A DNA stretch of 64,000 nucleotides from Bradyrhizobium sp. sBnM-33 (GTDB lineage: Bacteria > Pseudomonadota > Alphaproteobacteria > Rhizobiales > Xanthobacteraceae). Positions 26,802 to 34,327 of this stretch are shown here, piece after piece (within the stretch, counting starts at the first letter, position 1; each line of letters begins with the position of its first letter). The DNA lies in contig NZ_CP136624.1 in assembly GCF_032917945.1 (NCBI RefSeq), forward strand, positions 1,178,001 to 1,242,000. The letters are read 5' to 3'. The position numbers and the translations under genes are program-made. The notes under the pieces are model-generated. The model did no database searches and was not told the DNA's origin. It worked only from the letters and a program-made list of their open reading frames with translations.

Positions 26802-26976
26802 GTCAAGCAAGCCGGGCTTTTCCGCTTCCTTTGGGTGACCGGGGTTGCACGGTGTGACTCAAAAACCAGCCTTATTGGCAATTAAGTGGCTTCATCGCGG
26901 CGAGTGATAAATTTTTCTTTCACGAATCAGCGCGCTGATTCATTTTCGGCTTCTGGGGTCAACTGGAGGCCAAGGT

Positions 26977-27657
26977 ATGAACGTAATTGTTTTCGCATCA
27001 CGTAAGGGGGGCTCGGGAAAGAGTACCCTGGCTGCTCACCTCGCTGCCCATGTTCACAAGGCAACGAAGCCCATCCTGCTCGTCGATGCCGATCCGCAGG
27101 GGTCTCTTACGCTCTGGCACAAATTGCGCGGCACCAACGAGCCGCCGATCAAGGCCGCGGTGAATTCCGTCAGCGGCATCGTCGCTGCCGCCAAGCGCGA
27201 CGGCATCGAATGGGTGTTCATCGACACGCCGCCGAATTTGTCGGCCGTCGTCGACGATGCGATCCGTAACGCCACCATGGTGATTATTCCGGCGCGGCCC
27301 GGCGTGTTCGACGTCAACGCGGTGCAGGAAACCATTCAGACCTGCCGCTCGGCGCGCAAGCCCTACGCGGTCGTGATCAACGGCGCGCCTGCCGAACGCG
27401 ACGGCGCCGAGAGCCGCATCGTCAGCATCGCGCGCGAAGCGCTGGCGAAATTCCGCGCGCCGGTGTGGAGCGGACAGATCACCAACCGCGCCGATCTGAT
27501 CATGGCGCTGAGCCAGGGCGAAGGCGCCCGCGAATATTACGCGGAGGGCCGGGCGGCAGCCGAGATCAGCAGGCTGTGGGGCGCGATCGAACGTTCGATC
27601 AAGGCGATCCGCGGAACGGCGTCGGCATCGGGCGCCATGCACAAGCAGGCGGCGTAA
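26977..27657 (+). CDS. ParA-family ATPase, orphan
   Basis: A 226-residue ParA/MinD-type P-loop ATPase. The deviant Walker A is KGGSGKST (residues 10-17), Walker A' is LLVDADPQGS and Walker B is WVFIDTPP. No ParB or partition-site gene is adjacent, so it is not a replicon partition pair; orphan ParAs position protein or storage cargoes. Its closeness to the phasin genes allows, but does not show, a granule-segregation role. A terminator follows 32 nt after the stop. Confidence 0.88.
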   Translation: MNVIVFASRKGGSGKSTLAAHLAAHVHKATKPILLVDADPQGSLTLWHKLRGTNEPPIKAAVNSVSGIVAAAKRDGIEWVFIDTPPNLSAVVDDAIRNATMVIIPARPGVFDVNAVQETIQTCRSARKPYAVVINGAPAERDGAESRIVSIAREALAKFRAPVWSGQITNRADLIMALSQGEGAREYYAEGRAAAEISRLWGAIERSIKAIRGTASASGAMHKQAA

Positions 27658-27689
27658 CAACGCCGCTCTCGATCTGCCGGACCGATAAA

Positions 27690-27715
27690 GAACGCGCGGG
27701 CTCCGCGCGTTTTTC
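27690..27715 (+). terminator. Rho-independent terminator after parA
   Basis: The stem AACGCGCGG / CCGCGCGTT with a GCT loop is followed by a T-rich tail (TTTTTCTTTT), 32 nt after the ParA stop codon. It is a canonical intrinsic terminator. Confidence 0.88.
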
Positions 27716-27743
27716 TTTTGGTGGGACTGCAAAATTGTTTCCT

Positions 27744-27898
27744 CGTCATTGCGAGGAGCCAACGGGTCCGGCCTTTGGCCGGCCCGATGATAAACCCCGC
27801 GACGAAGCAATCCATCTATCCCAGCGCGGAGAGATGGATTGCTTCGCGGAGCCTGTCATCGGGCGCGCATTCGCGCGACCCGTTGGCTCGCAATGACG
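27744..27898. repeat. Palindromic intergenic repeat, family B
   Basis: Bounded by CGTCATTGCGAGGAGC and the inverse GCTCGCAATGACG, with an inner GAAGCAATCCATC / GATGGATTGCTTC pair. Related copies are at 32559-32676 and 55206-55296. It lies between the convergent parA gene and a minus-strand microprotein gene. Confidence 0.88.
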
Positions 27899-27919
27899 GA
27901 TAGAGCGGCGATGGCCGCC

Positions 27920-28051
27920 TCACGCCACCATCAGCACGTAGAACACGACGACCGGCGACAGCGTCAGGATCACGGACCAGATGCCGACGGCCCACAAAAT
28001 GTCCTCGGTCGAAAAGCCCTGTTCAGGAATGTTGTTGTTCTCGAAATGCAC
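27920..28051 (-). CDS. Single-span membrane microprotein
   Basis: A 43-residue frame on the reverse strand with a GTG start at 28051. After a polar N-terminus (HFENNNIPEQGFSTEDI) it has one hydrophobic helix ending at the C-terminus (VILTLSPVVVFYVLMVA). A GGGGCG word lies upstream. The sharp polar/hydrophobic pattern argues that it is coding. It is divergent from a second microprotein at 28276. Function is unknown. Confidence 0.6.
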   Translation of the reverse strand: MHFENNNIPEQGFSTEDILWAVGIWSVILTLSPVVVFYVLMVA

Positions 28052-28275
28052 GACGCGCCCCGCGTTTTTCTGTTGTATGGGGATCTTGATACGCGAACGG
28101 TTTTAAAAACCCGCTTGCCATTTCGCTTGCATTTGACCGCACCTGCTACCGTCGATTAACCACCGCCATGTCTGGTTAACTTTCCCTGATCGCACGGCGT
28201 CAAACTCGAGCGAAGCCTCGCCCGTAACATTAGAATTTTAAGCGTATTGATCTTCCTCCAAGAGAAAAGACGGGG
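28052..28275. other. Shared upstream region of two divergent microprotein genes
   Basis: About 220 bases of relatively AT-rich DNA for this genome, including GATTAACC, GGTTAACTTTCC and TTAGAATTTTAAG words. It should contain both divergent promoters. I cannot place -35/-10 pairs with confidence. Confidence 0.4.
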
Positions 28276-28422
28276 ATGGCGATGAGCACTCACGGCAAGA
28301 AATTTCCGATGGCTGAGTACGCCCAGAGCATGCACGACGTTCTTCTGGTGTCGTCATTCGCCGCCTGGGCGATGCTGCTCGGCTTCGCGCCCGTGATGAC
28401 CTATCGCCTGCTGGTCAGCTAA
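28276..28422 (+). CDS. Single-span membrane microprotein
   Basis: A 48-residue frame starting at the ATG at 28276 (GGGG just before), or two codons later. A polar N-terminal half (STHGKKFPMAEYAQSMHD) leads into one transmembrane helix (about residues 22-43) ending with a basic YRLLVS tail. Composition and spacing are protein-like. It is divergent from the microprotein at 27920-28051 and has no recognised family. Confidence 0.6.
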   Translation: MAMSTHGKKFPMAEYAQSMHDVLLVSSFAAWAMLLGFAPVMTYRLLVS

Positions 28423-28471
28423 TTCGGCTTCTCCCTCTCGCTGGTGAGACGAGAGGGAGCCGATCGCATGC

Positions 28472-29404
28472 TTAAGCCCGCCGCAAAAGCTGTGGCCTGC
28501 GCCGCTCGATTTCCTCGTCGAGCAACGCCGCGAGTTCCGCGCTCACTTCCACCATCGGCAGACGAACCTCGGCGCTGTCGATCAGTCCGTTGCGCGCCAG
28601 CCAGTACTTTGCGGGCGCCGGGCTCGGTTCGGCAAATAGCAGCCGGGTCAGCCGGGAGAGCTCCTTCCAGCAGGCCCGCGCGCCGTCGCGGTCGCCCTGC
28701 TTCAGCAGCGTCCGTAGCGATGCGAAGGCCTCGGTCTCCAGATGCGCCGACAAAAGGATCGCGCCATCGGCGCCGTCGGCAAGCGCGTCGTGGTACTCCG
28801 CGTCTTCGCCGGTCAGCACGCGAAACCCCGATGGGCGTCTCGCCAGCAGATCAATCGACTGCGCGCGGTCGGCGCCGCAATCCTTCATGCCAACGATGTT
28901 CGGATGCTCCGCGAGCTGCAGCAACGTCTCGTTGGTGAGGCTGACGGCGGTCCGGTAGGGAATGTTGTAGAGCACGATCGGCCATGAGGCGTGATCGGCG
29001 AGCGCGGTGAAGTGCTGCACGAGGCCGCGCTGTGACGGCCGGATGTAATAGGGGCTCGCGATCAGATAGCCGTCGATCGGCCAGGTCGCGGTCTCATCCA
29101 GCGCATCCTTCATCTTCGCGGTGGAGGCGCCGGACAGGCCCAAGAGGATCGGCAGGTGGCGCCGGCTGGCGCAGAGCTCGCTGCGCGTCACCGTCACCAA
29201 CCGCTCGAGTTCGCCAGGGCGGAGCGACATGCCTTCCCCCGACGTCGCCGCGAGAATGAAGCCGTCGACGCGGCCCGCCGCATAGTGTCGGACGAGCCGG
29301 CGCAGCGACGCCTCGTCGAGTTCGCCGTCGCGAAACGGCGTGATCAGCGGTAGCCACAGGCCCTGCAGCCGGCTTGCCAGGTCGTTGGTCGAAGGGGCAG
29401 TCAT
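28472..29404 (-). CDS. DapA-family aldolase/dehydratase
   Basis: A 310-residue class I lyase of the dihydrodipicolinate synthase/N-acetylneuraminate lyase superfamily. The Schiff-base lysine is in NIVGMKDCGAD and the tyrosine in VLYNIPYRTAVS. The carboxylate-binding loop, usually GTTGE, reads ATSGEGMSL. The true reaction may be lysine synthesis or cleavage of another 2-oxo acid. An AGAGGAG site lies just before the ATG. The leader holds a terminator-like hairpin 44 nt upstream, suggesting attenuation. Confidence 0.87.
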   Translation of the reverse strand: MTAPSTNDLASRLQGLWLPLITPFRDGELDEASLRRLVRHYAAGRVDGFILAATSGEGMSLRPGELERLVTVTRSELCASRRHLPILLGLSGASTAKMKDALDETATWPIDGYLIASPYYIRPSQRGLVQHFTALADHASWPIVLYNIPYRTAVSLTNETLLQLAEHPNIVGMKDCGADRAQSIDLLARRPSGFRVLTGEDAEYHDALADGADGAILLSAHLETEAFASLRTLLKQGDRDGARACWKELSRLTRLLFAEPSPAPAKYWLARNGLIDSAEVRLPMVEVSAELAALLDEEIERRRPQLLRRA

Positions 29405-29447
29405 CGTTCCATCTCCTCTTGGGGGTGAGCCGGAGACGGGACCAAAT

Positions 29448-29472
29448 AAAAAACCCCGTCCAGACGGCGGGG
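29448..29472 (-). terminator. Terminator-like hairpin in the dapA-like leader
   Basis: On the reverse strand, CCCCGCC-GTCTG-GACGGGG is followed by TTTTTT, ending 44 nt before the start codon of the DapA-family gene. An upstream GGTCCCC/GGGGACC hairpin (29520-29537) contains a GGGG able to pair with its CCCC arm, as in an attenuator. It may alternatively end upstream transcription. Confidence 0.6.
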
Positions 29473-29519
29473 CTTCGGGATCGTGGGTTCGCGGCTGTCT
29501 AGCGCGCGCGTCGATCTCG

Positions 29520-29543
29520 GGTCCCCGGATGGGGACCTTTTTT
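29520..29543 (+). terminator. Hairpin with T-run, forward orientation
   Basis: A perfect stem GGTCCCC-GGAT-GGGGACC is followed by TTTTTT. On the forward strand it looks like an intrinsic terminator, but no convincing forward gene ends here. On the reverse strand it may be the pause or anti-terminator arm of the dapA-like leader. Confidence 0.55.
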
Positions 29544-29638
29544 CGACGACAGGGCTGCGCACGAACTCGTGATCATGTGCGGATGATGGAGGCCGAGAAC
29601 CTCAATGTCAATCTGTGCGGGAACATGACGCGGACGTG

Positions 29639-29668
29639 AAAAAAAGCCGGGCTCGAATGAGCCCGGCT
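29639..29668 (-). terminator. Rho-independent terminator, reverse strand
   Basis: On the reverse strand a 10-bp perfect stem AGCCGGGCTC-ATTC-GAGCCCGGCT is followed by TTTTTTT. It lies 220 nt beyond the stop of the LysR gene and 47 nt beyond the small reverse frame at 29716-29835, so it may end either transcript. Confidence 0.8.
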
Positions 29669-29715
29669 TGAGGTATTGGCCACGTGAGGCCGACACAATC
29701 ACCTTCCAAGAGGGA

Positions 29716-29835
29716 TTACTGAACCGCCGCGTCACTGGAGGAGGGGGACATATGCGCGACGCGACCGCTCAGCGTTTGAGCACTATGATCCTCATCAGTG
29801 CCTTGCAGCAACCGTCCGAGCCGCATGTCAGTCAT
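29716..29835 (-). CDS. Possible small ORF between LysR and a terminator
   Basis: A 39-codon reverse frame from ATG at 29835 (MTDMRLGRLLQGTDEDHSAQ then a Ser-rich end). It is polar and has no clear ribosome site, but a strong terminator starts 47 nt after its stop, as expected for a real unit. A forward 36-codon frame (29752-29862) with a strong AGGAGGGGG site overlaps it. At most one is likely coding; both are doubtful. Confidence 0.25.
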   Translation of the reverse strand: MTDMRLGRLLQGTDEDHSAQTLSGRVAHMSPSSSDAAVQ

Positions 29836-29891
29836 GCGGAGAGCGGGGCCTCTATAAAATAGGCTAATCCGCGAGCGGAAGGCTACCGCCT

Positions 29892-30785
29892 CTAGGACGG
29901 CCAGCGCTGCGCCTTGCTGACGACGAAGTCGCGGAACACCTGCACGCGCGCTACCGTCTTCAGCTCTTCGGGATAAACAAAATAGGTGTCGAGCTGGATC
30001 GAATCGGACTCGCCGAACAACTGCACCAGGCGGTTGTTCTCTTCGACCAGATAGTCGGGCAGGGCAGCGATGCCGAGCCCCTGCTGGCAGGCGCGGACTA
30101 AACCTAAGATGTTGTTGACCTTGAAGTAGGCTTCGCGCGGACCCGAGCCATTGCGCCCGGCATCGATCAGCCAGCTCCGGTTCTGCAGGTGCGACGGCAC
30201 CTGCGCGTCGCCGAGCATGATGATGCGGTGCGAATCGAGGTCGTCGAGCGTGCGCGGCGTGCCGAAACGCTTGATGTATTCCGGCGAGCAATAGGCATGA
30301 AAGCCGATCGAGAACAGCTTGCGCTGGATCAGGTCGGGCTGGGTCGGCTTGCGGGTCCGGATCGCGACGTCGGCCTCGCGCATCGACAGGTCGAGATCCT
30401 CGTCGGTGACGATCAGCGAGATGCGGATGTCCGGATAAAGCGCGGTGAACTCGTCGAGCCGTGGGATCAGCCAGTTGATGCCGAGCGCGGGCGGCGTCGT
30501 GATCTTGAGGTCACCGCTCGGCCGCTCGCGGCTGTCGGTGAGTTTGGCGCGCGCCGCCTGCAACTGCATGAACACGTCATGCGCAGTGCGGAACAGCAGA
30601 TCGCCCTGCTCCGTGAGGATGAGCCCGCGGGCGTGGCGGTGGAACAGCGACACCGCAAGCTCCTGCTCCAGCGCGCTGACCTGCCGCGACACCGCGGACT
30701 GCGATAATCCTAATTGCTCACCGGCATGGGTAAAGCTTCCCGCTTCAGCCGCCGCGTGAAAGACCTTCAGCTTGTCCCAGTCCAT
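29892..30785 (-). CDS. LysR-family transcriptional regulator
   Basis: A 297-residue regulator. The N-terminal helix-turn-helix is LKVFHAAAEAGSFTHAGEQL and GLSQSAVSRQVSALEQEL, followed by a LysR substrate domain (SGDLKITTPPALGINWLIPR, with later QQGLGIAALPDYLVE). The start MDWDKLKVFH at 30785 is preferred; a frame nine codons longer reaches the trxB end. It lies 29 nt after trxB on the same strand and may be co-transcribed. In alphaproteobacteria a LysR gene next to trxB is common. The inducer is unknown. Confidence 0.9.
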   Translation of the reverse strand: MDWDKLKVFHAAAEAGSFTHAGEQLGLSQSAVSRQVSALEQELAVSLFHRHARGLILTEQGDLLFRTAHDVFMQLQAARAKLTDSRERPSGDLKITTPPALGINWLIPRLDEFTALYPDIRISLIVTDEDLDLSMREADVAIRTRKPTQPDLIQRKLFSIGFHAYCSPEYIKRFGTPRTLDDLDSHRIIMLGDAQVPSHLQNRSWLIDAGRNGSGPREAYFKVNNILGLVRACQQGLGIAALPDYLVEENNRLVQLFGESDSIQLDTYFVYPEELKTVARVQVFRDFVVSKAQRWPS

Positions 30786-30814
30786 GTCAAATCCGTCCCG
30801 TGATCTAGCCATGA

Positions 30815-31780
30815 CTATTCAGCCGCCGCGCGATCGCTCGCGCGCAAAGCCAGGAAGCGTTCGGCCTCAAGCGCCGCCATGCATCCAAGGCCGGCAGCCG
30901 TGACCGCCTGCCGATAGGTTTCATCCGCGACATCGCCCGCGGCGAACAGGCCGGGGATCGAGGTTGCGGTCGAGTTCGGCGCCACCTCGACATAGCCTGA
31001 TGGTTTCAGCTTGATCTGGCCTTTGACGAGGTCGGTTGCGGGCGCATGCCCGATGGCGATGAAGACGCCGTCGGCCGCAACATCCCTGCGTGCGCCGGTC
31101 TTGACGTTCTTCAGCCGCACATGGGTGACCTTGCTCGGGTTCTCGGCGCCGCAGATCTCGTCGATCGCCGAGTCCCACACCACCTTGATCTTCGGATTCT
31201 TGAACAGGCGGTCCTGCAGGATGCGCTCGGCGCGGAAATGATTGCGGCGATGCACGATCGTTACCTGCGAGGCAAAGTTGGTCAGGAACAGCGCTTCCTC
31301 GACCGCGGTGTTACCGCCGCCGACCACGATTACTTCCTTGCCGCGGTAGAAGAAGCCGTCGCAGGTTGCGCAGGCCGAGACGCCAAAGCCCTTGAACTTC
31401 TCTTCTGAGGGAATGCCAAGCCAGCGCGCCTGCGCGCCGGTGGCGAGGATCACGGTTTCCGCCAGATAGACGTCGCCGCTGTCGCAGGTCAGGCGGAACG
31501 GCCGCTGCGCCAGTTCGAGCTTGGTGACGAGATCGGTGACGAGTTTGGTGCCGACATGCGCCGCCTGCTTCTCCATCTGCTCCATCAGCCACGGACCCTG
31601 GATGACGTCGGCGAAGCCCGGATAGTTTTCCACGTCGGTGGTGATGGTGAGCTGTCCGCCGGGCTGGATGCCCTGGATCAGCACCGGCTCCAGCATCGCA
31701 CGCGCCGCGTAGATCGCCGCGGTGTAACCGGCGGGGCCGGACCCGATAATGACGACCTTGGCATGGATAGGCGCGGGCAT
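30815..31780 (-). CDS. trxB: Thioredoxin reductase
   Basis: A 321-residue flavoprotein that reduces thioredoxin with NADPH. The FAD motif GSGPAGYTAAIYAARA is near the N-terminus, the redox-active CATC lies in SACATCDGFFYRGK, the NADPH motif is VGGGNTAVEEA with HRRNHFRAE, and the C-terminal FAD motif is GLFAAGDVAD. AAAGAGAGGG precedes the ATG at 31780; the longer frame to 31987 is rejected because it is not conserved-looking. An Lrp-type gene is divergent. Confidence 0.95.
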   Translation of the reverse strand: MPAPIHAKVVIIGSGPAGYTAAIYAARAMLEPVLIQGIQPGGQLTITTDVENYPGFADVIQGPWLMEQMEKQAAHVGTKLVTDLVTKLELAQRPFRLTCDSGDVYLAETVILATGAQARWLGIPSEEKFKGFGVSACATCDGFFYRGKEVIVVGGGNTAVEEALFLTNFASQVTIVHRRNHFRAERILQDRLFKNPKIKVVWDSAIDEICGAENPSKVTHVRLKNVKTGARRDVAADGVFIAIGHAPATDLVKGQIKLKPSGYVEVAPNSTATSIPGLFAAGDVADETYRQAVTAAGLGCMAALEAERFLALRASDRAAAE

Positions 31781-32060
31781 CGGCGATTCCCTCTCTTTGG
31801 AGGATTTTGATGAGGACTTGTGCGGAAAGCGCTCAGGCCGGCATCGCGGCGGCGCCAAAAGTGTCAAATCCAAGTCTATGATATCTGGGTAGCTATGCAA
31901 GAATTGCAATTCATCCCAGCGAATTTTCCCCGGAACTGAAGTAACAATCGCGAAATATGACGTTGGTCGCGCAATAAAATTGCGCAAGGCGCCCGGCGTG
32001 CGCTAAGAGAGTTGCCAGGAAGGCCAGCCCACGCGGCCAGAATTAGGGAACCCGACGCGC

Positions 32061-32540
32061 GTGTCGAAGAATCTTGACGAAATCGACCTTCGAATTCTTG
32101 CCGAAATCCAGGCCGACGGCCGAATCACCAACGTGGAACTGGCCAAGCGCGTCGGTATCTCGCCGCCGCCCTGCCTGCGCCGGGTCCGCACGTTGGAGGA
32201 AGAAGGCTACATCCAGGGCTATCGGGGCCTGTTGGATCCGCGCCGGCTCGGCTTCGACGTCACCGTGTTTGCTTCGGTCCATTTGTCCAGCCAGGCGGAC
32301 GCGGATTTGCGCGCGTTCGAGGATTTCGTGCGCGCCGAGCCGCTGGTGCGGGAATGCTGGATGCTGTCGGGCGAGATCGACTTCATCCTCAAATGTGTCG
32401 CGCCCGATATGGCGACGTTTCAGGATTTCGTCACGCACCTGACGGCCGCGCCGCATGTACGCAACGTCAGGACGTCGCTGGTGCTGCACAATTCGAAATA
32501 TGAAGCGGCGGTGCCGCTCGATGTGAAGGTCGCGGGGTGA
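32061..32540 (+). CDS. Lrp/AsnC-family transcriptional regulator
   Basis: A 159-residue regulator with a GTG start. The N-terminal AsnC helix-turn-helix (LDEIDLRILAEIQADGRITN, ELAKRVGISPPPCLRRVRTL) is followed by the RAM/ligand-binding alpha-beta domain. The divergent position to trxB, 280 nt apart, suggests it acts on itself and possibly trxB. The effector is probably an amino acid, by family. Confidence 0.9.
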   Translation: MSKNLDEIDLRILAEIQADGRITNVELAKRVGISPPPCLRRVRTLEEEGYIQGYRGLLDPRRLGFDVTVFASVHLSSQADADLRAFEDFVRAEPLVRECWMLSGEIDFILKCVAPDMATFQDFVTHLTAAPHVRNVRTSLVLHNSKYEAAVPLDVKVAG

Positions 32541-32558
32541 GGTGCTCCGGCCTATCCC

Positions 32559-32676
32559 CGTCATTGCGAGGAGCGAAAGTACGAAGCAATCCATTCTTCC
32601 CACGCGGAGAGATGGATTGCTTCGCGGAGCCTGTCATCGGGCGCGCATTCGCGCGACCCGTTGGCTCGCAATGACG
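32559..32676. repeat. Palindromic intergenic repeat, family B
   Basis: CGTCATTGCGAGGAGCGA and the closing GGCTCGCAATGACG enclose a GAAGCAATCCAT / ATGGATTGCTTC inner pair and a GCGCGCATTCGCGCG core. It is nearly identical in its right half to 27820-27898. It lies between convergent lrp and doxX genes. Confidence 0.88.
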
Positions 32677-32691
32677 AGGCGAGACCTCAGC

Positions 32692-33111
32692 TCACTTCTT
32701 CCGCATCGCGTCGACGCTGTACGGGCCGCCGCCTGCAGTCGAAAGATAAAGGCAGGCGAAGCAGAACAGGATCGCAAGCGTGCCGCCGTTGATGAGCGGA
32801 AAAAAGCTCTTCGGCGCATGACCGATGAAGTAGGCGAACGCCATCTCACCGGAAAGAATGAAGGCGACGGGCCGTGTGAACAGGCCGAGCAGCAAAAGCG
32901 CGCCGAGGATCAACTCAATCAGACCGGCAGCTCCCGATAGCGACATCAATTCCACCTTGTTGAGGAAGGCGTAAGGGTTGCCCTCCGGAATTGTCGGAAA
33001 CTTCAGGATCTTGGCGACGCCGTATTGAAACAGCAGCAGTCCAGTGATGAAGCGAAACAGGCTCAGCGCCGTCGGCTGCCATTTCACGAGCATCTTGTCG
33101 ATTTGGTCCAT
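32692..33111 (-). CDS. DoxX-family membrane protein
   Basis: A 139-residue inner-membrane protein with four transmembrane helices (about residues 15-33, 55-75, 80-98 and 104-125). The DoxX pattern (LFRFITGLLLFQYGVAKILK and LIELILGALLLLGLFTRPVA) is clear. Family members are linked to redox stress, but their reaction is not established. A perfect 8-3-8 palindrome lies 21 bp upstream of the start. Confidence 0.88.
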   Translation of the reverse strand: MDQIDKMLVKWQPTALSLFRFITGLLLFQYGVAKILKFPTIPEGNPYAFLNKVELMSLSGAAGLIELILGALLLLGLFTRPVAFILSGEMAFAYFIGHAPKSFFPLINGGTLAILFCFACLYLSTAGGGPYSVDAMRKK

Positions 33112-33131
33112 GTCATCGTCCCCTTGTTTGG

Positions 33132-33150
33132 CACGCTAGAAACTAGCGTG
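33132..33150 (-). promoter_or_regulatory. Perfect palindrome upstream of doxX, likely operator
   Basis: CACGCTAGAAACTAGCGTG is a perfect 8-bp inverted repeat with an AAA spacer, ending 21 bp from the doxX start codon. With no T-run, it looks like the binding site of a dimeric repressor rather than a terminator. The regulator is unknown. Confidence 0.6.
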
Positions 33151-33431
33151 ACGAAATTACACGGTGTTGGCGAATTGCCTGTGATGCCGACACAACACCC
33201 GTGAAATTGAATCATTCCCCTTCAAGTCGCCGCTCCGCGACGCTATCGCGATTGCAGCGCAACAAGATGCCCCTGGCAGACGGCAGCCTGCTGTCTATCC
33301 GCGCGAACGACGAGGTTTCGTCGCGCCGGCGTCGCCGATCCACTTAGTTATAGTCAATAACCATTGTCCGGAGTTCGGATATTCTGAAATGTGCCGCACC
33401 ACCACTCACAATCCTGTCAGCAGCGCGGCAA
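33151..33431. other. Intergenic region upstream of doxX
   Basis: About 280 bases without a credible gene on either strand. It includes an AT-richer patch around 33345-33365 (TTATAGTCAATAACCATTG) that could hold a promoter. The frames present are short. Confidence 0.4.
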
Positions 33432-33457
33432 CAAAAAAGCCGCGTGGAGAACGCGGC
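33432..33457 (-). terminator. Rho-independent terminator downstream of greA
   Basis: On the reverse strand a perfect 8-bp stem AGCCGCGT / ACGCGGCT with a five-base loop is followed by TTTTTT. It lies 177 nt after the greA stop, beyond a palindromic repeat, and is the first good terminator for that transcript. Confidence 0.8.
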
Positions 33458-33488
33458 TTTGTCGCAACAGTAACTTGCAGGTGACTAC

Positions 33489-33583
33489 AGCATGATCCGG
33501 ACCCGAAGGGCCGCGTTAGCGCAAAGCTGATACCGGTTTCCCCTCGCGACAAACGCGGAACGCGTTAGCGCGGAGATCATGCT
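33489..33583. repeat. Palindromic intergenic repeat, family G
   Basis: AGCATGATC at one end and GATCATGCT at the other enclose inner GCGTTAGCGC and ACGCGGAACGCGT words. Elements of this form, with AGCATGATCCGG ends, are widespread in rhizobial genomes. It lies in the 3' region of greA. Confidence 0.8.
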
Positions 33584-33633
33584 CGAATAAATGAGACGGA
33601 GCGGGATGACGATTCGAAGAACGTCATCGCGCT

Positions 33634-34110
33634 CTATCGCCACTCGACCTTGGTGATCTCGTAGGCCTTGGCGCCGCCGGGAGCCACGACCTCCACGGTC
33701 GAGCCCTTCTTCTTGCCGATCAGGGCGCGAGCCAGCGGCGAGGTGATAGAGATGCGGCCCTTCTTGGCGTCGGCTTCCGGCTCGCCGACGATCTGCCACA
33801 CCGCTTTCTTTTCGGTGTCCTCGTCGACCAACGTGACGGTCGCGCCGAACTTGACGGTGTCGCCGGACAGCTTCGAGATGTCGATGATGTCGGCGCGCGC
33901 GAGCTTGTCCTCGAGCTCGGCGATGCGGCCTTCGTTGTGCGACTGCTCTTCCTTGGCCGCGTGATATTCCGCGTTCTCGGAGAGGTCGCCATGCGAGCGC
34001 GCCTCGGCGATATGCTCGATGATGCGCGGACGCTCCACCGACTGGCGCTGCTTCAATTCGACCTCCAGGGCGGCATACCCGCTAGCAGTCATCGGAACCT
34101 TGTCCATCAT
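33634..34110 (-). CDS. greA: Transcription elongation factor GreA
   Basis: A 158-residue Gre factor that rescues backtracked RNA polymerase by stimulating transcript cleavage. The N-terminal coiled coil bears the acidic tip in [18 protein letters not shown], followed by the C-terminal FKBP-like domain with [20 protein letters not shown]. The first Met is followed by another; either may start. The length is normal. Confidence 0.96.
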   Translation of the reverse strand: MMDKVPMTASGYAALEVELKQRQSVERPRIIEHIAEARSHGDLSENAEYHAAKEEQSHNEGRIAELEDKLARADIIDISKLSGDTVKFGATVTLVDEDTEKKAVWQIVGEPEADAKKGRISITSPLARALIGKKKGSTVEVVAPGGAKAYEITKVEWR

Positions 34111-34222
34111 CTCTTTCCGTCCTTCCCTCGTGCGAGCCGCCAGAAGCTAGCGCGCACGAGCTACGCTTACGATTTCGATCAGGCCCTTGAGCTCGACACA
34201 CACGAACCCGCCGGCCTATTGA

Positions 34223-34252
34223 TGTTAGGCCCCGTTAGGGGCCTTACAACAT
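34223..34252. terminator. Hairpin between carB and greA
   Basis: A GGCCCC-GTTA-GGGGCC hairpin with further imperfect pairing on both sides (TGTTA / TACAACA). It lies about 75 nt after the carB stop on the reverse strand. No T-run follows, so it may stabilise the 3' end or act with Rho rather than as an intrinsic terminator. Confidence 0.45.
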
Positions 34253-34327
34253 CCAAACGGGCGGTGGGTTCCAGCCATGCCGGCTTTGTTGCCGATCGTT
34301 TCGCGGGCATTTTCGCCCGCCGAACGA

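Noticed and set aside
26977..27657. Plasmid partition locus
   Set aside because: The ParA gene has no ParB partner, no centromere-like repeats and chromosomal neighbours.
28230..28250. Iron control element before the microprotein at 28276
   Set aside because: TTAGAATTTTAAG is only loosely similar to the ICE consensus and lacks the TTCYAAA half.
29752..29862. Forward 36-codon frame with a strong AGGAGGGGG site
   Set aside because: It overlaps a reverse frame followed by a good terminator, has an ordinary composition, and no forward promoter or terminator is evident. It is mentioned only in the entry for the reverse frame.
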